Below, one piece after another: positions 9,188 to 18,673 of a stretch of 64,000 nt of DNA. How positions within the stretch are numbered: the first letter of the stretch is position 1; every line of letters begins with the position of its first letter. The DNA is from Picocystis sp. L7. Lineage: Eukaryota > Chlorophyta > Picocystophyceae > Picocystales > Picocystaceae. The notes beneath the pieces are model-generated. The model was not told the origin of the DNA and did no database searches. It saw only the letters and a list, made by a program, of their open reading frames with translations. A program made the translations under genes and the position numbers. Location: assembly GCA_020975725.1 (NCBI GenBank), contig QXJR01000018.1:434001-498000 (forward strand), read 5' to 3'.

Positions 9188-11530
9188 TTAGAAAAAGCCC
9201 AACTCTTTCAATTCGTTGGTTTTTTCTTCCCTTTGAGCTGCTCTTGCAGCACTCCTGAGCAGCTGCTTGGCATCTTCTGCTGCGGCAGATGTCTCATGCT
9301 CTTCGTTATTTCGCATCAATTTATTCAACGGCTCATCAGAGTAAAGCACCCGTTGAGAGAACTCCAATTGTGTGGCTCCAAAGTCCTCCATCTGAGCCTT
9401 TGCCAATCGTTTTGACTTTCGTTTACCAGTAAGCTTGTCATCCTTGCCGGGTTTTTCCGACACATGTGGTGGAGAGGCAGTTGTTTCTTTCAATTTGTTT
9501 CGATTCGTTATTGATGGTCCTGTCTCCTGTTGCTCTGAAGCGACCCTTACGTGAGTAAAGTCTCCATGCTCAAATTCAGGGGAAGTTTGGTCACCATGGA
9601 CCGGCTTCATGGCAATTGGAGAACTACCTCTGGACTTGCTTCCCAGTAAGTGGGTCACATGGTCGATTGTGCTTGCAAGCCTGGAGGGCTCGTGGCTTGT
9701 GCTGCTGGGGGGACATACTCCCTCCATCAAGGTAGGTGAAGGTCTCGAGTGGAATGTTGGCACTTCCTGCTTTCTTGACCCATGGTAACTAGCGAATTGA
9801 GTAGGGCCCAGTAAGGAAAGCGAGGGGTTTGTGTTCATGTTCATATTCTCTGAGTGCCGAGCTGGTGGAGGATACTTAGCCTCTGGTAGCATCCTACCTT
9901 CGGTAACGGAGTCAAACAGCCAAGATGCCGTGACAGGGGTTACACCCCACCTCTGGCAGTATCCATACTTCTGTCCTTCCGCCCAGGGCAAGACCAAGTG
10001 GGTGTTCCTACGCTTCATTCCTTCCGAGACAAAAGCCCCAATGGCCTCCAGCAATCTCACTATTTCTGAACGGTCTTCTCCATCATAACCAGAGACGCAT
10101 ATGAGCATGCTCGTGGCTCTTTTAAAGGGAAGGTCATGAGATATCGGTCTATAGATCAGGCGATGGAATGGGATGATCACCTGGTGAGCAATGCAACTTT
10201 CGATCCAGTAAAACGTCACCCGTTTTTCTGCTGTCACTGTTCTATCCCCGTGTCTCCAGCTAGATCCAGAAATAGGGAAAACTGCATAGTCAAAATCATC
10301 CTTGATTCCCACAATTGAACCACCCAACCCCCTGATAGTTCGGACGATTGACTTGTGCTCGGCTGCAGTAAAACCAGTGTCGGCGACACATAACCTCGTA
10401 CCATCCAAGAGTCTTTTTGCTGGAAAAGATCCTTGGCCGTTCTCGTGTCTGTCTAGGCTGTCCTGGACACACGTGTTAGTTTCAGCCACGTACGGCAACG
10501 TAGGATCCTTCAAGCTGTGCTGGAGCACATTTTTGTCGACCTTGTGCTCCGATTCATCCACAATCTGGCCAAGAAGGGCTGACTTCTCGAGCCATGAAGG
10601 GTACACGACCCTCACGTCGTCTTTGGTAGCGAGCGAATGGATGGTGGAAAGTTCTACGTGGTTGGGGTTCCTACCCAAAATTATATGGGTCAAGTTTCTG
10701 TGTAATCTCGTGTACCTGGTTGCTCCACACCTCCGCGATAGCCTGAGAAGGCGTTGGACCTCTTCTCTTCCGAACCCGGCAAAATGGATTTGGCATCCAT
10801 CCATGAACAGGTCTATGGTCTCGTCCTCGACAGCCATGGGCATGGATGTTCCTTTGAGTGCCACATCCCCAAACGTTGTGCCTGCTTTGGATTGGAGGGC
10901 CTTTCCTGGAGCGTCGATTTGTTGTGGTGCTGTGTCTGTGCCTCCCAACGTCTTGGATGGTGTACCTTGTGCTCTACCTACGTTGTACCTACTTTCATCT
11001 TCTCTCTGTCTATTTTTGATGGAATCATAGAACCACTTTGGATCCACAACGTGCACAGTGCCCCACTGCACGGCGTATTGGTACTTTCTGGAGGCCCGAT
11101 CAGTGGTGAGTAGGTGTGTGCACTTTTTGCTGAGGTCTGCTGAATAATTCCCTCCTCCTTTTTCCGTCTCCATTTGTACGTCTTGACGTTCTTGAGGCGT
11201 GAGGCTGCTGACGCACACGACGAGTCCTGCGAAAGGTCCTAGCCTGTACTTGTCGTATGGCACGAACTTCTGCTCCTTCCAGCAGGCGTGGATCCAATCG
11301 GCAGTCACGACGGTGATTTTGACGCTTCCACACGAGACGAGCATGCGGTATTTTTCGGAGAGCACGTCGTTGGCGACCATCACGTGCGGTGGATCGGCGT
11401 AGTTCACCTTGTTCTGCACGATTCCATCCATTTCTGCGGCTCTTTCCACCAGTTTCTGCTTGTCCTTTCCTGCACCAGTGACCATCACCTTGGTCCCACG
11501 AAGCACCTTTTCCGTTCCTGATCCCGCCAT
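9188..11530 (-). CDS. TopBP1/Dpb11-like multi-BRCT protein
   Basis: 780 aa from the ATG at 11530. At least five BRCT repeats are visible by their hydrophobic core and final W: about residues 8-95 (TKVMVTGAG to ADWIHACW), 98-185 (VVDPKWFYDSI), 245-335 (VVYPSWLEKSA), 380-470 (FYWIESCI) and 480-565 (VTASWLFDSV). The C-terminal third is polar and basic. Tandem BRCTs of this kind act as phosphopeptide-binding scaffolds at replication origins and in ATR checkpoint signalling (TopBP1, Dpb11, Rad4, plant MEI1). The exact orthologue is uncertain. An in-frame upstream extension (to 11890) is only the translation of a 75-bp tandem repeat and is excluded. Confidence 0.8.
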   Translation of the reverse strand: MAGSGTEKVLRGTKVMVTGAGKDKQKLVERAAEMDGIVQNKVNYADPPHVMVANDVLSEKYRMLVSCGSVKITVVTADWIHACWKEQKFVPYDKYRLGPFAGLVVCVSSLTPQERQDVQMETEKGGGNYSADLSKKCTHLLTTDRASRKYQYAVQWGTVHVVDPKWFYDSIKNRQREDESRYNVGRAQGTPSKTLGGTDTAPQQIDAPGKALQSKAGTTFGDVALKGTSMPMAVEDETIDLFMDGCQIHFAGFGREEVQRLLRLSRRCGATRYTRLHRNLTHIILGRNPNHVELSTIHSLATKDDVRVVYPSWLEKSALLGQIVDESEHKVDKNVLQHSLKDPTLPYVAETNTCVQDSLDRHENGQGSFPAKRLLDGTRLCVADTGFTAAEHKSIVRTIRGLGGSIVGIKDDFDYAVFPISGSSWRHGDRTVTAEKRVTFYWIESCIAHQVIIPFHRLIYRPISHDLPFKRATSMLICVSGYDGEDRSEIVRLLEAIGAFVSEGMKRRNTHLVLPWAEGQKYGYCQRWGVTPVTASWLFDSVTEGRMLPEAKYPPPARHSENMNMNTNPSLSLLGPTQFASYHGSRKQEVPTFHSRPSPTLMEGVCPPSSTSHEPSRLASTIDHVTHLLGSKSRGSSPIAMKPVHGDQTSPEFEHGDFTHVRVASEQQETGPSITNRNKLKETTASPPHVSEKPGKDDKLTGKRKSKRLAKAQMEDFGATQLEFSQRVLYSDEPLNKLMRNNEEHETSAAAEDAKQLLRSAARAAQREEKTNELKELGFF

Positions 11531-12166
11531 GGCCGTCGGTATCCTACCTTGTACGTCCTTCCTGCGGTCCCAATCGATCCCCTTCGCTCCCAAACGAGGA
11601 AGGAGAGGCGAGAGGAAGCCGACGAAGCACGAAGCGATGTTGGCGCGAATGAACGTTGGAATCGACCTGGAAGCACCCCTCCCGCTGCTCGAGGGGCGGA
11701 AGATTCTCCACCTCGGCCTCTTTTCCCCCCCTTGTGGCATGGGGCCGATGGGGATGCGATCGGGACACCCCTGGTCGGTGTTTACAGAGAAGAGGGGGTG
11801 GATTTCCCCTCGCATGGGGCCGATGGGGATGCGATCGGGACACCCCTGGTGGGTGTTTATAGAGAAGAGGGGGTAGATTTCCCCTCGCATGGGGTGGGGG
11901 GTGCGGGTTTAGAAGGGGAGGGGCTTTCCTTTCGATTGGAAGGGTGGGTCTGGTCGAGAAAGGGAAGACCATCCCTTTCCAAGAGGCGAACCAGGAGCGC
12001 CTCGTCCGACCGACGGGACGCGTGCGCGTCCATCGCGCGGCGTTTTCGCAGCACACAGGCGGTCGAAAGCGGATCGGAGAGGTCCAACGGCACAAGGAAG
12101 GGGTGCTGGAGGGAAGTGGAACGAGCTCACGAGCTCACGACCTCGAAAGGGAAGGAAAAAAGCAGC
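11531..12166. promoter_or_regulatory. Divergent promoter, BRCT gene / thioredoxin f
   Basis: Holds the 75-bp tandem repeat. No gene seen outside it. Confidence 0.4.
11739..11888. repeat. 75-bp tandem repeat, two copies plus remnant
   Basis: Copies at 11739-11813 and 11814-11888 differ at only a few positions (for example GGTCGGTGTTTACAG versus GGTGGGTGTTTATAG), followed by a short partial copy (CATGGGG). Each contains GATGCGATCGGGACACCCC and AGAGAAGAGGGGG. It lies in the divergent promoter between the BRCT gene and thioredoxin f. Because 75 is divisible by three, it makes a false in-frame extension of the BRCT ORF. Confidence 0.9.
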
Positions 12167-12706
12167 ATGGCCACGTCCACGGCGAACGGTCGGACGCTGG
12201 CGTGGCACGTGCATGCTCGTGCTCCCACGCGTGCTGCGACGCGTTCGAAGACGACAGGGACGTGCAGAGGGTGGGTGCAGGTCACGAGGACGGTTTCCGT
12301 CCGCAGATGCTGTGCGGACGCGCGTGGCGCGGCACGAGAGGTGGGTTGCAGGGCTGCGAGACCAAACGTGGCGTTTGCTGCCACGACCGAGCTGAAGGAA
12401 ATCGACAAGGACAGCTTCGAGGAGGTGCTCCGAGAAGCCAAAGACAAGCTCGTGGTGATTGATTTTTACACCAATTGGTGTGGACCCTGCAAGGTCATCT
12501 ATCCGAAGCTGGTGGAGCTGCAGAACGAAATGCCGGACGTTGCACTGGTCAAGTTCAACTGCAACGAATACAACAAACCTCTGGCCAAGGAGTTGGGCAT
12601 ACGCGTGGCACCCACCTTCAAGCTCTACAAAAACAGCACGAAGGTGGCCGAGGTGACTGGTGCCAAGGTGGACGTCCTCAAAGACCTCATCCTGAAGCAC
12701 AAATAG
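12167..12706 (+). CDS. TRXf: Chloroplast thioredoxin f
   Basis: 179 aa from the ATG at 12167. The first ~65 residues are Arg/Ala/Thr-rich with no acidic residues until late, a plastid transit peptide. The mature thioredoxin fold carries the active site WCGPCKVIYPK near residue 104. The downstream NKPLAKELGIRVAPTFK and EVTGAKVDVLKDLI are specific to the f-type rather than m-, x- or y-types. The third cysteine typical of Trx f is present (KFNCNEYN). Trx f is reduced by ferredoxin-thioredoxin reductase and activates Calvin-cycle enzymes such as fructose bisphosphatase in the light. The cis-Pro is in VAPTF. Confidence 0.92.
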   Translation: MATSTANGRTLAWHVHARAPTRAATRSKTTGTCRGWVQVTRTVSVRRCCADARGAAREVGCRAARPNVAFAATTELKEIDKDSFEEVLREAKDKLVVIDFYTNWCGPCKVIYPKLVELQNEMPDVALVKFNCNEYNKPLAKELGIRVAPTFKLYKNSTKVAEVTGAKVDVLKDLILKHK

Positions 12707-12898
12707 ACGCGTTTCGTGTGCCTCGCTCTCACCTGTTCGTAGTCCGACCTCCTCGTCGACGATACGAGTCGTCATGCGTATTCCACACAACCTCGACGTC
12801 CTCGACATGCATGGACGACCGCAGACCCACACTCGAACGAAGTCCAAACACGCCATTCCGACCGCTCGAACCGACGGTGACGAGCGTCGGCGCGTGCG

Positions 12899-13990
12899 AT
12901 GGACGCCTTCCACCGCTTCCTGCGAGGGATCCTGCGGCCCACCATGCTGCACTACGTGTCGTCTGGGCTGCACACGGTGGCGAAGGTGCAACAGATGCGC
13001 ACGCCGACGTTGGACTGCGTGATGCGGTGGACGGCTTGGTCCGTGTCGGTGGAGTTCTACGCCACGTTCCTGCCGCTGCTGGTGTGGATAGGACGTTGGC
13101 GACTCGCATGCAAGCTCACCTACCTGATGATGACGTGCTTGTACGTGGGAAACGCGCTCAAGGACCTCCTGTCCATCCCAAGACCGTTCTATTTGACACA
13201 AGGGAACACCTGTGCCATCCGGAAGGTTGGGAGCCAGAAAGGATCCCAGAAAACGGACACGGAAGAGTATGGATTGCCTTCCACGCATGCACTCAACGGC
13301 TTGTGCTTCAGCATGTACACACTCGTAGAATTGAATAGGACCGGGTATCTCGGAGGGAAACCACTTTATGTCGCCATTGGAGGAGCCTTCGCCTGGGTGT
13401 CCCTGGTTTGCTTTGGTAGGGTCTATCTTGGCATGCATTGTCCCATGGATGTGCTTGCAGGACTGCTGTTGGGAGCATGCATTCTCCCCTTGTGGTGCAT
13501 GGTAGACACATGGCTCGTGCCATGGCTTGTGAGTTCTTCCCACGTAGTTCTGTATCACGTAATTCTCACTTGCACGCTGATCATCGTTTATCCACGACCA
13601 GTGACACACACGCCGAGCTTCAAATACTGCATGTCCTTTGTGGGTGCTTCTCTTGGCTTGTTGCTTTCCGTGTGGAGCAGCAACAATGGACGGCTGGAGG
13701 GGCTCTGGCTTGATATACCCGGAGATTCATGGCCACTGGTCCTGCTGAAACGAGTAGCATTAGGACTTGGTGTCACGGTTTTGTTGAAGAAAGTATCCAA
13801 AAGCTTTGGGATGCTACTATTGCGACGTTGGAGCAGTGCGTTTGTGAGCAAGGCCAAGATCGGGAAGCCAGCCAGGGGACAGCGCAGTTCTGACGCCTTT
13901 GTGCTTGCTGTGCACATGTGTTCATACGGGGTGTTGGGGTGGTCCACTTTTTATTTCTGTCCACTCCTATTTGATTGGCTAGGCATGTGA
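12899..13990 (+). CDS. Sphingosine-1-phosphate phosphatase / LPP-delta type PAP2 enzyme
   Basis: 363 aa with several hydrophobic helices. The three PAP2 phosphatase motifs are in order: KDLLSIPRP near residue 90, YGLPSTHA near 125 and GRVYLGMHCPMDVLAG near 173-188. The motif-2 His and motif-3 His/Asp triad are intact. The spacing and the RPFYLTQGNTCAIRK insertion resemble ER-located long-chain base phosphate phosphatases (plant LPP-delta, yeast Lcb3) more than broad LPPs; this subfamily call is inference. It ends 22 bp from the convergent H2B-like gene. It starts 190 bp after the thioredoxin stop on the same strand. Confidence 0.85.
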   Translation: MDAFHRFLRGILRPTMLHYVSSGLHTVAKVQQMRTPTLDCVMRWTAWSVSVEFYATFLPLLVWIGRWRLACKLTYLMMTCLYVGNALKDLLSIPRPFYLTQGNTCAIRKVGSQKGSQKTDTEEYGLPSTHALNGLCFSMYTLVELNRTGYLGGKPLYVAIGGAFAWVSLVCFGRVYLGMHCPMDVLAGLLLGACILPLWCMVDTWLVPWLVSSSHVVLYHVILTCTLIIVYPRPVTHTPSFKYCMSFVGASLGLLLSVWSSNNGRLEGLWLDIPGDSWPLVLLKRVALGLGVTVLLKKVSKSFGMLLLRRWSSAFVSKAKIGKPARGQRSSDAFVLAVHMCSYGVLGWSTFYFCPLLFDWLGM

Positions 13991-14012
13991 ATCCCTTCAA
14001 ACAAAGTATGTA

Positions 14013-14471
14013 TCACGTGGAACGCTTGGGAGCTTTCTGTTTGCCATCCTCCGTGGCATTTCCCCCCTGGTGCTTGCGTTTGAGGCTCTCCTTGTCCAAA
14101 TGACGCGCTTTTTTGCACACACCTGGAAGAAAGGGTCGCAATGCCTGGCCAGGAGCTCCAGGAAGCACTTTTCGAGTGGCACGTAGCACTTCCGTGGTCG
14201 ACAGGGCCTTTCCTTGTCCTCCGACCAGCTGCTCGGCTTCGTCCACTATGTTCCTCACGACCACATCAAGCAGGTTCTCCAGCATTCCTAGGCTTTTCTT
14301 CGTCACTTTCGTCCCTGGGAACGTCTCCTGCAGCTTCTTGTACAGGTAGATTTGCATCTCACGTGATGCCGTTGCTTCGTCTTCTGCCTGCACCCCTGCC
14401 GCTCCTTTCGACGCCACCACGTCATTCCCTTCGCCATCCTTCCGTTGCTGTTCCGCCATGCCTCGATCCAT
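14013..14471 (-). CDS. Divergent H2B-like histone-fold protein
   Basis: 152 aa from the ATG at 14471 (a second in-frame ATG at 14459 is also possible). A polar N-terminal tail of about 38 residues leads into a histone fold: YLYKKLQETFPGTKVTKKSL, then MLENLLDVVVRNIVDEAEQL, then a third helix TTEVLRATRKVLPG. These align with H2B helices 1-3, including the equivalent of the REIQTAVRLLLPGEL segment. The H2B alpha-C helix ending KAVTKYTSS is absent; instead there is a basic tail (KKARHLDKESLKRKHQGG). The N-tail has few lysines. This is more divergent than replication-coupled H2B normally is, so a variant or an H2B-like factor is likely. Single gene, no partner histone nearby. Confidence 0.7.
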   Translation of the reverse strand: MDRGMAEQQRKDGEGNDVVASKGAAGVQAEDEATASREMQIYLYKKLQETFPGTKVTKKSLGMLENLLDVVVRNIVDEAEQLVGGQGKALSTTEVLRATRKVLPGAPGQALRPFLPGVCKKARHLDKESLKRKHQGGNATEDGKQKAPKRST

Positions 14472-15693
14472 CGCGGATGATGCGCAACGGAGAGTCCAGC
14501 AGCAGCGAGCAAGTCTTTTGCGCGCCAATCCAACCAAAGCGGAAAAATGAAATTCGAAGCGTGGTCGAACGCCAACTCCAAAAGGGGGTCCTCGATGCCT
14601 GAGGGGATTTCGGGGATCGAAGCCCCCTTCTGGACAAGTTGGGTGGGATCGACCGAACCCATCCCTTTTCTCAGGTGCTGGTAAGGAAAGAAGAGATGGA
14701 AGAGACAATCTTGACGAGGCAATGGATTTGAAAGGGGACAAGGAGGCGGTGGGCGCCATACCGTCGTGCATTGAAAGGGAGCACCAGGTTGAGACGCGTC
14801 ATGCGATCGTCTCGTCGCCTGTCGCGTCAGGTTCAAAGTCCACGGGGCAAAGCATGGGCCGTCATCTAGGTCCTCGAAGGCATGAACCGATCCTACTCTT
14901 TGGTTGGATCGAGCAAATTGGTTCACTAATCGTAGGCCACACATGCTATGTATCTCGTAATCCCCGTCGAGAGTTGGCATTGCGAAAGAATCGTTAGGAA
15001 GAGTGACAAGGATGGATGGTCCGCTGCTAAAAAACGCACACGGATGGCTAGCCACTTATGTTGCATCCATTCGCACGAGTAGATGATTCGTTGTGGTGTC
15101 ACGATGGTGAAAGAGAGGTTGTCATCCGTTGATTTATTGTTTCACTCGTCGCATGCTACATCGAGCACGTTCGTCGACGACCAAATGCCCCAACTGCATT
15201 CGTCGTGGATTGGGTGCCGCTTCGGCGAACATCAATACGTTTCCTCCTCATTGACGAACGAGAAGAAAGGTGGTCCTTGTCATTCAACGGCTCCACCCTT
15301 GGCGGAGAGGACATCGAGGAAGAACGCTTCCTCGAAGAGCCAATCATGGGTCCCGAGTCGCATTGTGAATGGCTTACGTGGGCCCTCGCGTATGCGCTTG
15401 GAGGGGCTTTCTTACGTCTCGTCCATTCCGAACACGAGTTTTGCAGGGGCGACCCTGGTGACTGGACCTTGGGGTCAGGGTCTTCGATGGTTATCCCATG
15501 GAATTCTTCCTTTGGATTGGGAGTCATGGGCAGGGCATGACCCGAGGAGTCGCCTTGGTACTCGTGGGAAAGGTCAGGTCTGGTGGCGGTCGAATCCATG
15601 TCGCGTTGGGACGCGTCCCACGCCATCGCCGAAGGAGACGCGACCCTGGCTGGTCGCACAAGGAGGACGGGACGTCTCCTTCCGACTCACACC
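14472..15693. other. Divergent intergenic, H2B-like / acidic protein
   Basis: About 1.2 kb. Several frames are open on both strands around 15080-15660. The best, on the minus strand from an ATG at 15599 to 15156, would give a 147-aa polar disordered protein; I see no family signal and do not call it a gene. Confidence 0.3.
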
Positions 15694-17841
15694 ATGCGAG
15701 GAACAAGAGGAAGGAGGCGGACCTCCTGGGCTGCGACCCTGGTGGTGAGCCTCCTGTTGGCCACCATGTTGGCCTTGGCTGCTCGAAGCTTACAACGCAG
15801 TCAAAACATGGATTTGTTGCGGGATTCGGACAACCAGGCCAAGGTCCAAGAAAGACTGGTGGCCCAGGTGGACATGCCTAGGAAGTTTTTGGTACAAAAT
15901 AAGGAAGACGGTCCACGGAACCAGCAGGACACGAAGGATAAACCGTCAGGGTTGCAGTCCATATCCATCGACTCTGGTGCAAGAACAGTCGAGGCAAGAG
16001 TGAATCCAGCGCAGAATGAACGACAAGCACAGGAGAACATCCTGGAGACACCGAGCAAACAGAAACAGACCGAACAGAAAGGACAAACATGGGACGCAGG
16101 AGAAGATGATGATGAAGAAGAAGAAGAAGAAGAAGAAGGAAAGGAAGACCAGTTGAAGCAAAATGGCAGTGGAGATGTGGACGGGAATGCTATGGAATCA
16201 GAGAACAATAGACTCGCAGGAGAAGATAAGGAATGGATGGATAGGAACAAGCACGATGCGCTTGAAATGGAGGAAGCAGAGCTGGAGAAAGAAATCGATC
16301 AAAGAGCGGAGGAAGAGAGACAACAGCGTGCTCAGATTGAAGAGCGTAGAGAGAGTGAAGAGAAAGCAGTAGAGGAAGATCTGGATGAGGTGGAAGAGTA
16401 TGATGACGAGAAGGAACAGTACGATCGCAAGAAAAGAGTCACCGAAGCCGGCGATGGGGAGTACGACGAAGACCAGGAACAGGATGCAGAGGCACAGAGA
16501 CTGGTTGGTGAACAAGGAGAGCTGGCTCACCATCAGGACGAGGCAGAGGAGTATTTCGAAGAAGAGGAAAGCACCGGCACCAAGTTTGACAACCAAAAAC
16601 AGAACAGCCACTCTGATAGTAGGAGCAAAGAATCTGGAGGACAAAGAAACAGCAACAGCAGGATTGAAGATTTGAAATCTGAAGACCAAGAAACGAATAG
16701 AAATGCAGAGGATCATGAAGATGCCGCAGCAGACGAAGCAATGGATGAAGAAGAAGAAGAGGAAGAGGAAGAAAATGGAGAAAGCAGAGAAGAGGACACC
16801 CAAAGAGACGCGAGCGGTCTGAATGTACACAAAGACCAATCTGGCGCAGAAGAAAGTAAAATTGGTGTAGACCCCGAGTCCACAAATGTTCGCCAACAGC
16901 AGCAGCTTGCCCAGGTTTTTAAGAATGACGGTACACTGGTGGGACAACAAAACCAACATACAGACGAAACCACGCCAAAGAGAACCGAGCAACGTGATGT
17001 GGACCCAGTAAAAACGTTGATTGAAGAAAGCTCCAGTAGTGAAGTCAGTGTGGATCGTCCGAGCATTCGGTCTGGGAGTACAGTAGAAAAGCAGACCATG
17101 GCTGGAACATTTGTTCCGAATAATGCAACCACAGTGAAGGAAAAAAAGTTAGAGGACTATTACGAGGAGCAATATGAAGATCATTATGAGGACGAGCACA
17201 CAGGGTTCATGAAGAGGAATAAACATCCCAAGGTCGAGAATGAAGAAGGTGAACAGGATGATGTAGCCGCTTCAGGCAGTGGTTCGGCAACCCATATTCC
17301 AGATCCGGACAAGCTTGCAAAACAGCAAGATGAATTCGATGCATGGATAAAGGAGGAGGAAGAAAGACAAATTGCTACACGTTCACGTTATATGGAGAGA
17401 GAAGCCGCTGAGAAAGAGAAAGCGAGAATGAAAGCGGTTGGTGAGACACAGTCTAACAGTGCAGATAGCAGTGAAGATGACGAGTACGATTACAACGAGG
17501 GTAATGGTGAGAATGAAGCAAGCGCAAATGCCAATCCACTGCTTACCAAAGGTCAATCTGTTCAGGAACGTGCGTCTGTTTCTGAAGAGGGGGAAGCAAC
17601 GTCACGAAGTAAAATGGTAGCTGGTGCAGGAAATCGGGTTGGGAGAGGAGCTTCCGAGGTTGGTGATGCAGTGGGAAAGGCGGTACAAACCACAGGGAAG
17701 GCAGAAGATGAGATAAGAAACAAGAAAGCGGATGTCAAAGACAGCGAAACAGTATCCCATGGCGAAGGGGAAGAGGAAGAAGATCCAAACGAGGGTTATG
17801 AGGAAGAGGAGCAGGGCGTACAAGAGTATGTAGAAATATAA
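15694..17841 (+). CDS. Highly acidic signal-anchored protein of unknown function
   Basis: 715 aa from the ATG at 15694 (an in-frame ATG at 15598 would add 32 residues). A basic start MRGTRGRRRTSW is followed by one hydrophobic helix (ATLVVSLLLATMLALAA, about residues 13-30), typical of a type II signal anchor. The rest is low-complexity, rich in Glu, Asp, Gln and Asn, with runs of Glu near residues 140 and 360 and tyrosine-acid blocks such as DYYEEQYEDHYEDEH. No globular domain is visible. Topology would place the acidic part in the lumen or outside the cell, where it could bind Ca2+ or cationic material; that is inference. Codon use (GAA/GAG runs) differs from neighbours because of composition. 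Confidence 0.75.
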   Translation: MRGTRGRRRTSWAATLVVSLLLATMLALAARSLQRSQNMDLLRDSDNQAKVQERLVAQVDMPRKFLVQNKEDGPRNQQDTKDKPSGLQSISIDSGARTVEARVNPAQNERQAQENILETPSKQKQTEQKGQTWDAGEDDDEEEEEEEEGKEDQLKQNGSGDVDGNAMESENNRLAGEDKEWMDRNKHDALEMEEAELEKEIDQRAEEERQQRAQIEERRESEEKAVEEDLDEVEEYDDEKEQYDRKKRVTEAGDGEYDEDQEQDAEAQRLVGEQGELAHHQDEAEEYFEEEESTGTKFDNQKQNSHSDSRSKESGGQRNSNSRIEDLKSEDQETNRNAEDHEDAAADEAMDEEEEEEEEENGESREEDTQRDASGLNVHKDQSGAEESKIGVDPESTNVRQQQQLAQVFKNDGTLVGQQNQHTDETTPKRTEQRDVDPVKTLIEESSSSEVSVDRPSIRSGSTVEKQTMAGTFVPNNATTVKEKKLEDYYEEQYEDHYEDEHTGFMKRNKHPKVENEEGEQDDVAASGSGSATHIPDPDKLAKQQDEFDAWIKEEEERQIATRSRYMEREAAEKEKARMKAVGETQSNSADSSEDDEYDYNEGNGENEASANANPLLTKGQSVQERASVSEEGEATSRSKMVAGAGNRVGRGASEVGDAVGKAVQTTGKAEDEIRNKKADVKDSETVSHGEGEEEEDPNEGYEEEEQGVQEYVEI

Positions 17842-18673
17842 GCCGAGCATCAGATGAAATGTTTCTCCAAGAGGGATGACCATTCAAAGCATGCTCAACG
17901 CTTTCTGCAGTTTCATCGGCGCTTTGAGATTATGCAAGTAGTATACTTTTGTAAGGAGAACGATGCAACATGGTTTAAAGAGCATTGGAGAACTTTCGAA
18001 GATATCTCTTCACAGATGTACGGGAGTGAAGATATGGCAAGCTGGTTTTCTGTGAGAGTAAGGTGGGCAGCTTCGGGGTAGATGCAGTGATTGGGGATCA
18101 CTGTGAGCAGGCTATGCCACAACTCGCAGGAAGTGAGTGAAGCTCTCATGGTTGTTGGCGCAAGAGTCAATGGATAGCTCGCATGTTAGTACTGCAAGGT
18201 CAAAGAAAAGGGGTATCGTCGACCTCAATTTTGGAACAATATTCGGAGCATATTCTCGTACACTACTGCACTGCCTTTATAGGTGTTCACATCTCTACGT
18301 GAAGCCTGAAATGTTTTGTATTTCCTCTGCCACAAAGTTGCGAGCATTGCTCTGGCACAGGGTGTCTAAGGACCGATGTGAAGTGTCCGCGTGTGCTCTG
18401 ATGTTGCAAGGATGCAGAGGGTATGTAAGGAAGTATTGCTCGTTCTTTTCCAGTATTGCCGTTCAGCATCTGTCGTTGATACAAGGCAGTTGCCTAGCGT
18501 CCAAAAGACAACTGACTTCCTCAAGCAGGCAGTGCCGCTCAGTGCGAAGAAGAACATGCTTCATGTGAAGAAGAAGGCCCAGTCTGAGCAAGATGAGCAG
18601 GGATATCCTTACAAACAGATGGCAAGCATGCAGTATCAATGGTGGCTGACTGACGGGCTGTTTAGACAGCCCA
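17842..18673. other. Convergent intergenic with ambiguous open frames
   Basis: 832 bp, unusually long for a tail-to-tail gap here. Directly after the acidic-protein stop the same frame reopens at an ATG (17854) and reads protein-like (KENDATWFKEHWRTFEDIS) to about 18057, where a GTAAGG follows. Another GTATGT donor-like site is at 18421 and a CTGAC plus CAG at 18511-18528. The antisense frames are also open, so I do not call a gene. Confidence 0.25.

Noticed and set aside
9188-11890. BRCT protein starting at 11890 (900 codons)
   Set aside because: The extra N-terminus is a translated 75-bp tandem repeat plus promoter; the ATG at 11530 leads directly into BRCT1.
11909-13609. 566-codon open frame on the minus strand
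   Set aside because: It is antisense to thioredoxin f and the PAP2 phosphatase, both clear families; GC-rich DNA here keeps several frames open.
15156-15599. 147-codon minus-strand polar ORF upstream of the acidic protein
   Set aside because: Other frames across it are equally open and nothing is recognisable.
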